Positions 27,580 to 38,000 of a stretch of 64,000 bases of DNA are shown one piece after another. The stretch lies in the NCBI GenBank assembly GCA_016713885.1, contig JADJOF010000003.1:500582-564581 (forward strand), in the 5' to 3' direction. Origin of the DNA: Bdellovibrionales bacterium (GTDB taxonomy: Bacteria > Bdellovibrionota > Bdellovibrionia > Bdellovibrionales > JAMPXM01). Position 1 is the stretch's first letter; each line of letters starts with the position of its first letter. The notes beneath the pieces were generated by a model that saw only the letters and a list, made by a program, of their open reading frames with translations, was not told the DNA's origin and did no database searches. The position numbers and the translations under genes are program-made.

Positions 27580-28023
27580 TCACGCGGCGCGGGCTGGGTC
27601 GACATCAACCAGCTTAAAAAGTCCAAGGCGTTCGAGTTCGCGAATACGATGGACGAGGTTCATTTCAATAACGTCGGCATTGCGAAGCTGATTGGTGTTG
27701 AACACGGCTTTAGGCTGTTCGCTGAACGCCAATTCCCATGCGGCTTTGAGCCTTGGTGATAGATGAGGACTGCGACCGGAAAGGAGGAGCAGATTCAGGC
27801 AGTCGTCGTGACTGAAAGCTTTGAGGAGTGACGCCATTGCGCCGGTTTCCCACTCTAAAACTTTATCGATCGTCAGGACCTTGGTCTTGATGAGCGACGC
27901 AAGGCCTGGGTTTTCGAGATTGAGCGAACGCAACAAAGCCGATCGTCGTTCTGGCGTCGCCGATTCGATTAGCGCAATCATCTGAGAAATCCCATTGGGA
28001 CCACGAAAGCGATCAAGTGCCAT
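27580..28023 (-). CDS. FliG-like solitary protein
   Basis: A cytoplasmic protein of 147 residues. The segment NPGLASLIKTKVLTIDKVLEW followed by GAMASLLKAFSHDDCLNLLL resembles the FliG middle/C-terminal armadillo-like repeats (family pattern NPELAEEIRDKMFVFEDLL...LREVDQEDLALALKG). At 147 residues it lacks the FliG N-terminal domain and the charged C-terminal torque helices, so it is unlikely to be a working switch protein. No flagellar genes are near. It may be an orphan regulator or a FliG-related adaptor; similarity is by eye. Confidence 0.45.
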   Translation of the reverse strand: MALDRFRGPNGISQMIALIESATPERRSALLRSLNLENPGLASLIKTKVLTIDKVLEWETGAMASLLKAFSHDDCLNLLLLSGRSPHLSPRLKAAWELAFSEQPKAVFNTNQLRNADVIEMNLVHRIRELERLGLFKLVDVDPARAA

Positions 28024-28085
28024 AGATGTAGCTTATCGGCAGCTGATCGCTCAGTCCTGAGTCTCCGTCTCATCTTGAGACGAAA

Positions 28086-29438
28086 CTATGAGTCGATAGC
28101 GTGGGTGTTCGATTCTTTGAGCATGGTTGTCCCGACAACGAACGTGATCAGAGCAACGGCGATTGGGTAGTAGAGTCCCGCGTGGGTATCACCCGTCTTA
28201 TCCACCATCCACGTGCCGATCAGTGGGACCAGGCCGCCAAATACGCCGTTACCGAGGTGGTAGGGAAGCGACATCGATGTATAGCGAATTCGAGTTGGAA
28301 ATATCTCAACCAAAAAGGCTGCAATCGGACCATAGACCATTGTGACCCAGAAAACCTGAATGAACACCAGAGCCATTAAAACGGCCGTGTTCGGAGCGTG
28401 AAGCGGCTCGGCGGGGTTTAACGGGTTATAGCCAGAGGCTTGAGCCATAGCGCTATAGATCGGAATGTAGGTGAGAGCTGCCATAAGACAACCTGTCATC
28501 ATGATCTTTTTGCGACCGATACGATCGCTCAGTCCGCCGAAAAGGATGAAGAACGGTGTTGCGACAAGGAGCGGAACGGCAACCACGATATTGGCGAGAG
28601 TGAAGTCAACCTTGAGTACGGTTTGCAGATAGTAGAGTGCGTAAAACTGACCTGTGTACCACACAACACCTTGTCCCGCCGTGGCTCCGAATAGCGCCAA
28701 AATCACCATGCGACGATTTTCTTTGTGCATGAGCGCGTCGCGAATGGGGTTACGCGAAGCCTTTCCCGTCTTTTTGAGATCTTGGTAAACTGGTGATTCG
28801 TGAAGCTTTCGGCGGATGTAATAGGAGAACACCACAAGGATTGAAGATAGCAGAAAAGGAATGCGCCAACCCCACTCAGTAAAACTGCTTTCGCCGACGA
28901 TCGATCGGGTTGAGAGAATGACGCCCAGTGAAACAAAGAGCCCCATCGTTGCCGTTGTTTGAATGAAGCTTGTGTAAAACCCGCGGCGTCCATTCGGAGA
29001 ATGTTCGGCGACATAGGTTGCCGCTCCGCCGTATTCGCCACCCAGTGCCAATCCTTGTAGTAGTCGAAGAAAGAGAAGGAGGAGCGGAGCTAAAATTCCG
29101 GCGGTCTCGTAAGTTGGCAAAAGGCCGATGGCAAAGGTCGATGAGCCCATCAGAATCAGCGTGACTAAGAACGTGTATTTGCGACCGACGATGTCGCCGA
29201 GTGCGCCAAAAAACATGGCGCCAAATGGACGAACAATGAAGCCTGTCGCGAATGTGGCAAGCGTTAAAAGAAACGCGACGACATCATTTCCTTTTGGAAA
29301 AAACAGCGACGAGATGATCGTTGCAAGAGAGCCAAAAATATAAAAGTCGTACCACTCAATGAGTGTGCCTGCGCTCGATGCGGCGACGACGGTCCAGATA
29401 TTCATTTTTGAAGCTGTACTCTCGGGCTGATGACTCAA
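28086..29438 (-). CDS. MHS-family major facilitator transporter
   Basis: Twelve-helix metabolite:H+ symporter of about 450 residues. Family marks are EWYDFYIFG in helix 1, RPFGAMFFGALGDIVGRKYTF after helix 2 and the LQGLALGGEYGGAATYVAEHSP segment of helix 4-5, with GLSDRIGRKKIMM in the centre. The relatives transport alpha-ketoglutarate, shikimate or proline; the substrate here is not readable. Start: TTG at 29438, with AAGGAGG five bases before it; the open frame from 29480 has no such site. An imperfect palindrome lies 66 bases upstream. Confidence 0.85.
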   Translation of the reverse strand: MSHQPESTASKMNIWTVVAASSAGTLIEWYDFYIFGSLATIISSLFFPKGNDVVAFLLTLATFATGFIVRPFGAMFFGALGDIVGRKYTFLVTLILMGSSTFAIGLLPTYETAGILAPLLLLFLRLLQGLALGGEYGGAATYVAEHSPNGRRGFYTSFIQTTATMGLFVSLGVILSTRSIVGESSFTEWGWRIPFLLSSILVVFSYYIRRKLHESPVYQDLKKTGKASRNPIRDALMHKENRRMVILALFGATAGQGVVWYTGQFYALYYLQTVLKVDFTLANIVVAVPLLVATPFFILFGGLSDRIGRKKIMMTGCLMAALTYIPIYSAMAQASGYNPLNPAEPLHAPNTAVLMALVFIQVFWVTMVYGPIAAFLVEIFPTRIRYTSMSLPYHLGNGVFGGLVPLIGTWMVDKTGDTHAGLYYPIAVALITFVVGTTMLKESNTHAIDS

Positions 29439-29503
29439 TTGGGCCTCCTTGCCGGTTGCGCCTGGTCCTGCTTCAGGCAAACGTGCTTCTAGTGTAGCTT
29501 GAA

Positions 29504-29522
29504 TTAGAGCAAAAGCTTCTAA
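29504..29522. promoter_or_regulatory. imperfect inverted repeat upstream of the MHS transporter
   Basis: TTAGAGC-AAAA-GCTTCTAA, arms nearly complementary (one extra T). It shares TTAGAGC/GC-TCTAA arms with the perfect palindrome before the phasin gene at 2865. It may be an operator; no regulator is assigned. Confidence 0.3.
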
Positions 29523-29535
29523 TTAATTAACTCAG

Positions 29536-29571
29536 GTCTCAGTCGCGTCTCGGACTGAGTCTGCTTTTATA
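29536..29571 (-). terminator. hairpin downstream of the RNase Z-like hydrolase gene
   Basis: CTCAGTC (29538-29544) pairs with GACTGAG (29553-29559), followed on the minus strand by an AT-rich tract but no pure T-run. It lies 21 bases past the end of the beta-lactamase-fold gene on the minus strand. Weak to moderate terminator. Confidence 0.4.
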
Positions 29572-29579
29572 AGTGATCT

Positions 29580-30422
29580 TTAAAGTGGCCGTGCGAAGAG
29601 GATCAATTTTGATTTAAGGTGTTCCGGTACGCGGTCGGCAATAATTTGCTCGAGCTCTCGGGTCTTGTAGCGAGCAGAGGCGTGGATGAGCACGATTTTT
29701 TCTGCTTCGATTTTTCCAAGTTGAGGGAGAAACTCGTCGAAGTGAATATGTCCCCATTCGCGGGCATTGGCGACGGACTTCTTTTCGTCCCAATACGTCA
29801 CTTCCATAAATAGGACTTTGGCTCGTCGAGCGTGGTCGTTCTCTAAAAACTCAATTCGCGTATCACCAGTGAATGAAATCAGATTTTCTTCATAGCTCTC
29901 TTCAAGCTCAAGCCCTTCGCGGCGAAGCCGTCCCAGGTCGTGAGGTGTCGCCGCTTTGTATTCGGTCTTCAGGCGCTTTTTTCGAGCGACGATATTGTAG
30001 CCTTGCGATGGCACCCGATGGTAGGTGGGGAAAGTTCGGAAAGCGTATTCGCCTTTGAGGGGATAAAGCAGTCCTGGCTTGGCTTCGCGAAACTCGAAGG
30101 CGTACTCGAATTGATCAATCTCGTGCCAAATCGACATCATCCGCTGAAAAGGTTCGATCGCCTCTTTTGGCATGTAGATCACGGGAGGTGGGCGGTTTTG
30201 CATTGATTTCTGAGAAATCAGATAGGGTAGCCCCGACGCATGATCCATGTGGGCATGCGTAAGGAGAATCGTATTGTATCCCGTTTGATAAGGAAGCCCT
30301 TGCGCGACGTCGAAAAGGACGTCGGCTTCAGGAAATGCGATCGAAGTGGAGATTCCGGCCAGTGAATAGCCGACGAACTTGAGGCCTCCGGTGTGGAGCT
30401 GGAAGCCGCGCTCGAGACTCAC
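29580..30422 (-). CDS. metallo-beta-lactamase fold hydrolase, RNase Z-like
   Basis: Hydrolase of about 280 residues. Zinc ligands are in THAHMDHASGLP (HxHxDH), the second Asp in SFTGDTRIEFL and further histidines in EWGHIHFDEF and IHASARY, the layout of ribonuclease Z/ElaC relatives. The GTG start at 30422 overlaps the stop of the upstream gene in a GTGA arrangement; the frame is open to 30497 but that part is not like the family. No tRNA-specific exosite is obvious, so the substrate may differ from tRNA. Confidence 0.75.
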   Translation of the reverse strand: MSLERGFQLHTGGLKFVGYSLAGISTSIAFPEADVLFDVAQGLPYQTGYNTILLTHAHMDHASGLPYLISQKSMQNRPPPVIYMPKEAIEPFQRMMSIWHEIDQFEYAFEFREAKPGLLYPLKGEYAFRTFPTYHRVPSQGYNIVARKKRLKTEYKAATPHDLGRLRREGLELEESYEENLISFTGDTRIEFLENDHARRAKVLFMEVTYWDEKKSVANAREWGHIHFDEFLPQLGKIEAEKIVLIHASARYKTRELEQIIADRVPEHLKSKLILFARPL

Positions 30423-31735
30423 AGGGTCTTTCCGCTCGTCAGCGCTTCGGCGAGAACATCGTGTCCTAGCCATGCGACCGGTTTTGCGCAGGTCCAAGAA
30501 TCATGAAACATCACATAGCCCGTCGCTCGGAAAATCTGTTCGGAGAGAACGGCCGTGATCGCGTTTTTGGGATCGACGTGTAGGCCAAAGAGGTGCTCGC
30601 TTGCGCCAAGCATTTTCTCCATCTGTGGTCGCGAGTTGTTTTGCGGCCATTTTGAAAAGTCCGAATGGCTTTCGATCAAATCGCTTTCAATGTATTCTTT
30701 GGTGTACGCCATAATGCCGTCAACCGTTGTGCCGGGCTTTAAGAGCGCTAGACACTCCTTCACAATGGCGGAGCCGCGGCCATTTTTTCCCGCATCGAGC
30801 TTCAAGAGGGCGCCAAGGAGTGGGTAAAGAGAGAGCTCGACTCCGATGAAAATTGACGAGGAGTTGGTGAGGATCTCGGGGCAGTTGTGAACAGTCGCTT
30901 TGATTCCCTTTTGATGGAACTCTTTTGCGACGTCTTCCAGGCGCATCTTGGCCCAGCCCTGAAAGTAGGGCGTGTACGTTTGCCAGCGAAAACGGTCGCC
31001 AACAAGCACTTCGGTGCCGTGATATCCATAGGCGAGGTAGCGAGCACTTCCGCCGCTCGTCTCAATGTCTTTGCGAAGATCTGCGGTCTCCTCAATCAAA
31101 ACACGGAATGTTTCAGCCGTGACCTCATCGAAGTTTGTCAGCGCAAACTTGCCAAGATCAGAGCGGAAGAGCGATTCCGACGGAACGTACCGATCTCCTG
31201 TGCCTTTGAAGACACGGTTCATGACGGGCATGATGACTTTTGTGCGCGGAACGCCGCCAGCCATTGTGTGGCAGAAGATGACGTTTTTGCCTTTCGGAAT
31301 ATGGGTCTTTAATTCTGCAACATAACGTTTAACAGTGTCGCGAAAGCGACGACGTCCGAGCTCTCGACTTTTTTCAATCACCGACCAGTCGGCCTTTGCC
31401 GACTCCCACTCAGAGAGTTTCACGCCATCAAATGCGTCGACAGGCTTTGGTCCACCGGGGCCGGCAGGTTCAAGATCGAATCCCGCTTCGAGTGGAATAT
31501 TGATGAAGGGCGCTCGCTGTTGGCTGGCTTCTTCGGGCGTGAGGGCGCGCAAGTTCCCATCGGCATCGCGACGGCCCACCGTTGAGCGCACGACGGTCAT
31601 TCCATGTCGTTCGGCCTCGTCGACAATTCCGTTTGCGTATCCACGGGCGAAGAGTTCGCCAAAGACGACGAGGACGTCGCCTTTTCCGTACGGAGCTTCG
31701 GGTGGAAGGGTGGGAATCTTTGGAAGGGTGGGCAT
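30419..31735 (-). CDS. conserved unassigned protein of 438 residues
   Basis: Cytoplasmic protein, 438 residues, no signal peptide. I see DVLVVFGELFARGYANGIVDEA at the N-terminus, a conserved FCHTMAGGVPRTKVIMPVMNRVFKGTGDRYVPSE block and a LAYGYHGTEVLVGDRFRWQTYTPYFQGWAK block. It may belong to the family labelled FabMG-like enoyl-ACP reductase in some annotations, but no nucleotide-binding glycine motif of that kind is clear, so I do not assign a function. It overlaps the RNase Z-like gene by GTGA, and a lipid-related role is not shown by neighbours. Divergent from the lipoprotein gene at 31967. Confidence 0.6.
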   Translation of the reverse strand: MPTLPKIPTLPPEAPYGKGDVLVVFGELFARGYANGIVDEAERHGMTVVRSTVGRRDADGNLRALTPEEASQQRAPFINIPLEAGFDLEPAGPGGPKPVDAFDGVKLSEWESAKADWSVIEKSRELGRRRFRDTVKRYVAELKTHIPKGKNVIFCHTMAGGVPRTKVIMPVMNRVFKGTGDRYVPSESLFRSDLGKFALTNFDEVTAETFRVLIEETADLRKDIETSGGSARYLAYGYHGTEVLVGDRFRWQTYTPYFQGWAKMRLEDVAKEFHQKGIKATVHNCPEILTNSSSIFIGVELSLYPLLGALLKLDAGKNGRGSAIVKECLALLKPGTTVDGIMAYTKEYIESDLIESHSDFSKWPQNNSRPQMEKMLGASEHLFGLHVDPKNAITAVLSEQIFRATGYVMFHDSWTCAKPVAWLGHDVLAEALTSGKTL

Positions 31736-31966
31736 AGCGTCCTCATTCGAAAATTGAAGCCCCCACGGTCCGCTATGTGCGCCGCATTAGGCAAGTAAGA
31801 AGGACGAGAATTGTCACTGCTTTTGGAACAGTTAGGTTTGGGCGGAGCCTCATCTGCGTTATTGCTGATCTCGCCGGTTTTTCGCCTTGCGCATGGTCGT
31901 TGCTTACTCTTGGACGGTTACGGCGTTTTTGCCCTCTATTGCGTTTGGTGTTGAGGAGTTTATCCG

Positions 31967-33024
31967 ATGAATCAGCTTATTAAGCCGGGTGCGATAACGC
32001 TATTGCTTGCAACTCAGGCACTTCTCCTGGCGTGTGGCCAGAATGGGGAGCGCCCAGCTCAGTCAGTGGCGATTCAGATTGGCAAACCAAGCCCGTTGGC
32101 GGCCAAGATTCGCGAGTGTTCCACCTCCAAAATTACGCCGCAGACCATGGTTTATCGTGCGAAGACCGATGCGATGGCGTGCCGTCTTGATGCCGAAGGT
32201 AAGGCCAAAGATGTTGGCATTCGCCCTTCGTTTCAGATTCGCGCAGAGTCGAGTGGTGATATTGAGAAGACAAAGTCGCGACGAATCGTGATCCGCCAGC
32301 TGCTTGCGTTCTATAACCCCGAGAGCGACGGCACGAAGGCAACACCAGAGAGTCTTAAGCAAGAAGGATTTGCCAGCGAAGTGTTGAATCAGAGCTGTGC
32401 GCCGATTGTGAAGCAGATTTTAGGGCGCTCCGGGTTTGATAGCAAAAATTGGCTTTCGCGCGTTTCGCGAGACGGATCGTCTCGACAACAGTGTGGTCTC
32501 TGACTGGTGATGACGACTTTGATGAATTGAAAACGCCTGTTTCTGAAAAAACGGAAGACAAGCTCAGTGAAAAAGCGGTGGCCAAAAAGACCTTCGTTCG
32601 TGCAGAGAGCGGCAATGCCATTCACGCGATGCTGCCCCTTCGTTTTGATAGCGAAAAAGGGCTTTCGATTCACGATGAATTGCAACCTGTTTGGTCGGGA
32701 TTAACGAGAGAAGCGACGACTGTGGAGCCCTTCTGTGCGCAGGTGGCGATGCGTGTTCTTGAGGGGTTTGGCGTCGTTGGCGGTCGCGACTGTGCCTGCC
32801 GTTTAGGGCAGGAGACATGTAAAGATCTTGCTGACGACTCGAGCTCGGCTGGTGCGGGCGATAGCGGCAAAGGCGAAAAGAGCGGCGCTAAGAAAAACTC
32901 TCGTCCAGGCGTGACCAAGATGACCGATCCATCTGAAATCGTGAAGTCTGGTCGGCTCAATGGATCTGAAATGAAGCAAGTCTTAGAGCCGATCTGCGGT
33001 CCGTTGGAGACGAGTTCAATTTAA
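31967..33024 (+). CDS. lipoprotein of unknown function, one frameshift
   Basis: Exported lipoprotein of about 350 residues: signal AITLLLATQALLLAC with the lipid Cys near residue 24. Two further segments rich in Lys, Asp and Ser follow (GDDDFDELKTPVSEKTEDK, SSSAGAGDSGKGEKSGAKK), suggesting a flexible, charged C-terminal region, with cysteines in DCACRLGQETCKD. The frame breaks at a run of five A near 32443; one more A would join FDSK to LAFARFARRIV and extend the protein to 33024. No known domain recognised. Start follows GAGGAGTTTATCCG. Confidence 0.55.
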
Positions 33025-33058
33025 AATAGATAGTTGATATCAAATAAAGGAGTTTTTC

Positions 33059-33565
33059 ATGTTAAAAAGAGTGTTGGCACTGAGTGTGATCATTTCTCAA
33101 TCAATTGCTGCTTCTGCTTTTGCAGGACCGTCAAACTTGAAAGAGCTTGTGTTGGAAGCAGACAAGTTCTTCCCAAAGAGTTCCGGCATTTTTTCTCCAG
33201 AGGGTGTTACATTGAACGGGGTACAGGAGACGATTGAGCCGGGTTCATTGGGAAAATGTTGGATCGTGGTTGAACGCAGTGGTGACCTTGTTGGGATGTC
33301 TGACTATGATTTTGTCACTGGTAATGGCGGAGGTCTTACATCAAAAGAGTCGCTCCTTGCGCAGCTGTCCGCTGACGATCGGACTATAGAATTGAATTCT
33401 AATGACTCTCGCTTCCAGTTTAAAACTGTCGCAACTCTTTCAAGCGATGGTACATTGAAAGTGAAACATGTGCGCTATCCGTACATTGTGAATGGCGTGA
33501 TTCCCGGTTTTATTTCCGATGCATCAAGTTCGACGTGTATCGTGAATTTAAACGATCAGAACTAA
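33059..33565 (+). CDS. exported protein of unknown function
   Basis: Protein of 168 residues with a clear signal peptide (VLALSVIISQSIAASAFA). The mature part has two cysteines (GKCWIV, SSTCIV) that could form a disulfide and is otherwise polar with no recognised domain. It follows the lipoprotein by 34 bases with a ribosome site AAAGGAG, so it is probably on the same transcript. A terminator lies about 30 bases after its stop. Confidence 0.65.
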   Translation: MLKRVLALSVIISQSIAASAFAGPSNLKELVLEADKFFPKSSGIFSPEGVTLNGVQETIEPGSLGKCWIVVERSGDLVGMSDYDFVTGNGGGLTSKESLLAQLSADDRTIELNSNDSRFQFKTVATLSSDGTLKVKHVRYPYIVNGVIPGFISDASSSTCIVNLNDQN

Positions 33566-33594
33566 CGATAGTACCAAGTAAAGCCGATCGAGTT

Positions 33595-33627
33595 GCGGAG
33601 AAGTCATAGCGCCTTCTCCGCTTTTCT
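33595..33627 (+). terminator. Rho-independent terminator
   Basis: GCGGAGAAG (33595-33603) pairs with CTTCTCCGC (33613-33621), nine base pairs with a 9-base loop, followed by TTTTCTTGTT. It closes the unit ending with the exported protein at 33565. Confidence 0.75.
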
Positions 33628-33649
33628 TGTTCTTAGGAAATGCTATTCC

Positions 33650-33802
33650 ATGAATCAAAATATTCAGACAGCGCACTTACTTGACCAATCTGTGGCAAGG
33701 GCGGAGTTGGTCGGAGGCGGAGGCAAGAATTGTCACCCGGGGCTCATCTTGGGCCTATCGGGCCTCTTCTGGCGGCTGTCTAACTTTTTTATACACGAGT
33801 AA
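33650..33802 (+). CDS. possible 50-residue peptide with Gly-rich processing-like site
   Basis: An ORF of 50 codons with an AGGA 11 bases upstream: MNQNIQTAHLLDQSVARAEL, then VGGGGKNCHPG, then a hydrophobic tail GLILGLSGLFW. The acidic-leader then GG pattern loosely resembles double-glycine leader peptides of secreted peptides, though the conserved EL is not at the canonical spacing. It lies between a terminator and an outer-membrane gene. No exporter is nearby. Could equally be a chance ORF. Confidence 0.3.
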   Translation: MNQNIQTAHLLDQSVARAELVGGGGKNCHPGLILGLSGLFWRLSNFFIHE

Positions 33803-33891
33803 AATCAAATAGTTAGATCGTTCGCGGTGCCGGCCGACGGGAGCCTTCGAGCGAATGATTCTTGAAAGGTAGTCAGGCAGGCAGGTGGGTT

Positions 33892-35099
33892 ATGCGCGGC
33901 GCTCGTGGCACGCAGTTCAAATTTCGGGGTCCGATGTCGGTGAAAGCTCTGATGGCTTTTGCGGGCATGGTCTTGAGTGGGGGAATCGCCGGAGCTGAAG
34001 CCGACGCACAGTCCTCACTCAGTACGGTGCAGGCAACCTCGCGTCCAGCGCTCTTAAGAGAAACAAAACTCTCGTATCGCATCGGCAGTGGATTCAGCTC
34101 TTTTGCAAACGAACGCGAGCAGGAACAATCAATCGGTCTCTCAGTCGATGGTGATCTGCGCATGCGCCTGCTTCCGCGTCTTACGCTCTCGGCTCGTGGC
34201 AGCGCCCGTTTGGCGAGTGGCTACGCGCAGTCGCGCTTTGGCGATCAGGTTCCGTCTTCAGGTCTTTCGCTTCAAGAAGTGGTGATGGCGGCTCGGATTC
34301 TCAACTTCGATTCTGCAAAGCTCACGTTGAGCGCAGGGGCCGTAAACCAGCGCGACCTTGGCGCCGATCTTTTGGTTTCATCGCAGCCCTTTCCGGGAGT
34401 TCGCGAGATACTAACCGTTGGCTCGAAGGCGTTTTCTGTTCGTCTCTGGGCACAGCAGACCATTCCGACATCAAAGACGCTCTCGACGCGTTCAATTGAT
34501 GCCGAAGTCACACCATCGTTTATGACCGAAACGGCGGAAGTCATGATTGAGCCAGTTGATGGTTTAAAAGCCAAAGCTTACGCCACACACTTTGTTTTCA
34601 ATAATCTGCCGTCCGCTGTCGCCGTCGATAGCGTCGTCTACGGAAACACGACAGACGAGACAGGGCCTTTGACCTCATAGTTTAAGTATCGTTTTGAAGG
34701 CTTTCTTGGTGGAGGTTCTGTCGAGGCTGAGCTTGGGCGTTCGCTGGGGCTTGGCTTAAAGAGCTACCTTGTTCAAACGCAGCGGCTCCAGAGGGCTACC
34801 GCAATGCGCAGAAGGTTGAGACGTTTCTTCGCATTGGTTTGCCTGGCGATATCGATCTGACTCCAAGTGCCGGCGTGTTCTTTTCTGAAAGTGACGTCGC
34901 CCCTGGTTTCTATAACTCATCAGAACTCGGTCATAACAATCGTCAAGGGTGGATGGCCGCCGTTGAAACGCTCTTTAAAGAAGAGCGGTTTAAACTTCGC
35001 GGTGAGTATGTTGATGCAGATCTCATCAACTCATCGCGCGATCAAAGTCGGCAACAGTTTTTCATGATTCGATTCGAGACACTTTATGACCTATTCTAA
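33892..35099 (+). pseudogene. outer-membrane beta-barrel-like protein, in-frame stop plus frameshift
   Basis: The first part (33892-34680) has a signal peptide (ALMAFAGMVLSGGIAGAEA) and alternating-residue beta strands such as KLSYRIGSGFSSF and SIGLSVDGDLRMRLLPRLTLS, as in outer-membrane barrels. It stops at TAG 34678-34680 in the middle of a strand; the same frame goes on with FKYRFEGFLGGGSVEAELG. A second lesion, one missing base near 34778, shifts the frame; the C-terminal part (AAPEGYRNAQKVETFLRIGL ... FFMIRFETLYDLF) runs to 35099 and ends in an aromatic residue as barrels do. Two lesions make this either a decaying gene or a double sequence error. The start could also be 33934. Confidence 0.55.
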
Positions 35100-38000
35100 T
35101 CTGTCTGGTCGCACATTCTCTGTTCTCCTTGCGTCACTTGCGGTGATGGTGGGTTGCGTGAAACCGCAATCGCGGCCGAACGATCCGAATAACACCGACG
35201 CTTCCAAAATGAGCGAAACGAAAGATGCTTCGTTTTACAATGAAGAGGTCACCGGTGGTGCGGTGACATCAAAGAATGTCGATGGCTTTTCGATTCCGAC
35301 GGAGAAGCTCTACACTTTTAAAACGTGTGTTAAAGACAAACGAACGCGCGAAACCATTAAAGGGCATAAGTTTATTGTTCATGGTGGCACAAAAGCCATC
35401 GATGTTCGCAGTGATGCTTCGGGCTGTGTCAATTGGTCAGAAACGATTCACTTCAACTTCATGAGTGATGCGAAGTTTCTGCCGCTCGAGCGTTTTATTG
35501 AAGCGGATGGCATGCATAAAGGAACTCGTCGTATTCGGGTTGCGATTAACCCCTGGAACTATGATGGCTCCGAAGCGGTTCGTGATATTGAGATTCGACC
35601 ATTGCCGGACGATCAGCTGGCGAATAAAGAAGAGGTCGCAAAGCTCTTAAAAGGTGAAACGAAATCGGGAGAGCTTGCCGAGCGCTTTCTGTGGATTGAT
35701 GATCTGCGCGCGAACGCGACTCACAATCCCAACGGCGATGCCAAGTCGGTTGATTTCAGTATTTCAATGGGTCCGAAGATTCTTCTTAAGAACGTGCGCG
35801 GAGAAACGGCTCCATTCGTTGTCAATGATGGCATCTTCAATGCTCAGTTCTGGATTATCGCAAAGACTGAATCGCAGCAGTGTATTGTGATTGCGAAATC
35901 AGGAGAGATTAAAGATCTAAAAATGGTCGGCGGTCGATTGCGCGATGAAGTGCCGATGCGCCTTCGCTATCGCAACACCTATGGACAACTTGAGCTTGTT
36001 GGCAAAGTGGCGGCGCAAGGAGCATCGAGTTCACTGCTTCCATTTGAAGGCGTTTGGATGATGGGCGACCATCAGAGTTTGCTCGGGATGAAGTTTGCCG
36101 AGCAGCGTGTTCCGACTTATAGCAATGGCGCCGGTGGCTTTTCGGCTCAGAAGTACCTCGACTCCTGTGTCGATGTCTCTGATGGCAGCGCACAAGACGC
36201 TAAAGCGGTAGGTCTTCTCAGTGGAGTCAGCGGCTCGACTCCGGTTGCGGCGGCATTGAGTGCTCCAACGGCAGCGGCTTCGCTTGAGTCGGCAGCGACA
36301 AAGAACGAGAAAAACGAGAAGACGGTTCCCGCTGATCTGTTGAGTGCTGGCTGTATCAGTTCAAAAGAAATCCCACGCCTTTTCCCTGGCGATTCTGTCG
36401 CGCAGACTCTGGCGGCAGGCGACGATTTTCTCTCGTGCGAAAATCGCAACCTTCCATCAGGGATTTCTCGGGTAGAACAGTTTGAGTTTAGTCACGTCGA
36501 TGTTCGGCCCGAGCCAATTATCAATCCGCTTGAGACAGAAACGACGACAGAGCGTACAATTAAGTTTTTGGTCGTGACGCAAGTGACGAATCCGCTTGCC
36601 GGCGGAGCGCTTATTCGCGATATCGAGTTTGAAGTTGAAAAGTCGGACGGAACAACTGAGAAGGTTCGAACGAACCATCAGGGGAACTTGATTTTCACTG
36701 ATAAAATTCACCATGTGTACTATCAGCCTGAGCGGTACATGATTAAAGTCGTTCGCATCAAACATGCGTCGGGCTTCTCGCGTCGCCTCGGAATTGTGCT
36801 GAACCCGTGGGACAACGAGGGCTTCACATTTGCTCGGGACATTCGCCGTTTGACGAAGCAAACTGTGGCGCAGGTGAACCTCGTTCCGCGTCCAGCGTCG
36901 CAATTGATTCTTCCGATCTTTCAGTGGGGAACTCAAGGTTTCCGCTACGGCGTTGACGATTTTATGACACTTCGGATTTATAAGCAGTTTAACCTCGATA
37001 TTCGTCCGCGTGTCCTGCGCTATAGCTCGCTCACGGGTGGTCGCATGCGTAACGATCCATTGCGGGACGGCATCTATTTGATGAAGGTCGCTATTCAAAA
37101 GGACTACATTCCATTTGAGGGCGAGCGCCAGGAGTACATTACGGCCGTTCGAAAGCTCGTTCGTGTTGTGGCTGGTGCGATCACCACTCCTGTTGAGATG
37201 GTCTTCCGCGATTTTCGAGTCATGAAGATTCGCGATAATCTTTTGATCGAGATTGCTCCAATTGATGAATCAAAACTCAATGCGAAGCAACGGGCAACGC
37301 TTCAGGTGGATGGTCGTCTTGATGATCTCATTCATTCTGATTCAGGGCTTTTACCGCGAACATTTGTTGGTCCGGTTGTTCCATATTCAAATGGCTTCTC
37401 GGGATTGATGCGTCCGACAAATGACTTGTCGGAATCGTACTGCACGACGATCGACTGCGATGAGTTAAAAAAGAGTGATCGCGTCCCTCCGTCAGAGCGT
37501 GGCGAGGAAGCGAAGTACTTTGGTAGTCTTCGTCATTTAGCGGGGCTCTCGGTCACAAACCTCATTGAACGGATGAAGGACATCGAGACCAAGCACGTCG
37601 CTCAGCAAAAAGAACTCTCGCGATTGTCGCGCCTCTTGAGCGCTGGAAATCTCGAGTACATTCCGAAGTACAACGAGGAAGTGATCTTAAAGCAAGATGA
37701 GTCTGTTCGTCAGAACAATCAGATCTTTAAGCCGGGAGCTGCACTTTCTAGTCTTCTTGGGATGATGAAATCGACGAGCCGTCCGATGGATCGGTTTGAT
37801 CAACTGGATCACTACCAAATCTTTAGCGGTCTTGTCGCAAAACCGATGGACGCACCTCAAGGGTTTCCTGAACGGGTGATCACAGCAGGACAGCTCACGG
37901 GTGATGAAGCGGCAAGGCTCTGTTTGGTTTTTGCGGAGCAAGTCCTGATGCGTTTTGGGAGTCAGCCTGAAAAGCAGAAAGACTGGATGGCAAACCGCTA

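Noticed and set aside
27580..28023. Calling the FliG-like protein a flagellar switch component
   Set aside because: It lacks FliG's N-terminal domain and there are no flagellar neighbours.
30419..31735. Naming the 438-residue protein an enoyl-ACP reductase
   Set aside because: The label is remembered for a similar family, but no convincing cofactor motif is visible, so the function is left open.
33595..33802. A longer ORF from 33593 including the small peptide
   Set aside because: Its start lies inside a strong terminator hairpin, so only the internal ATG at 33650 is considered.
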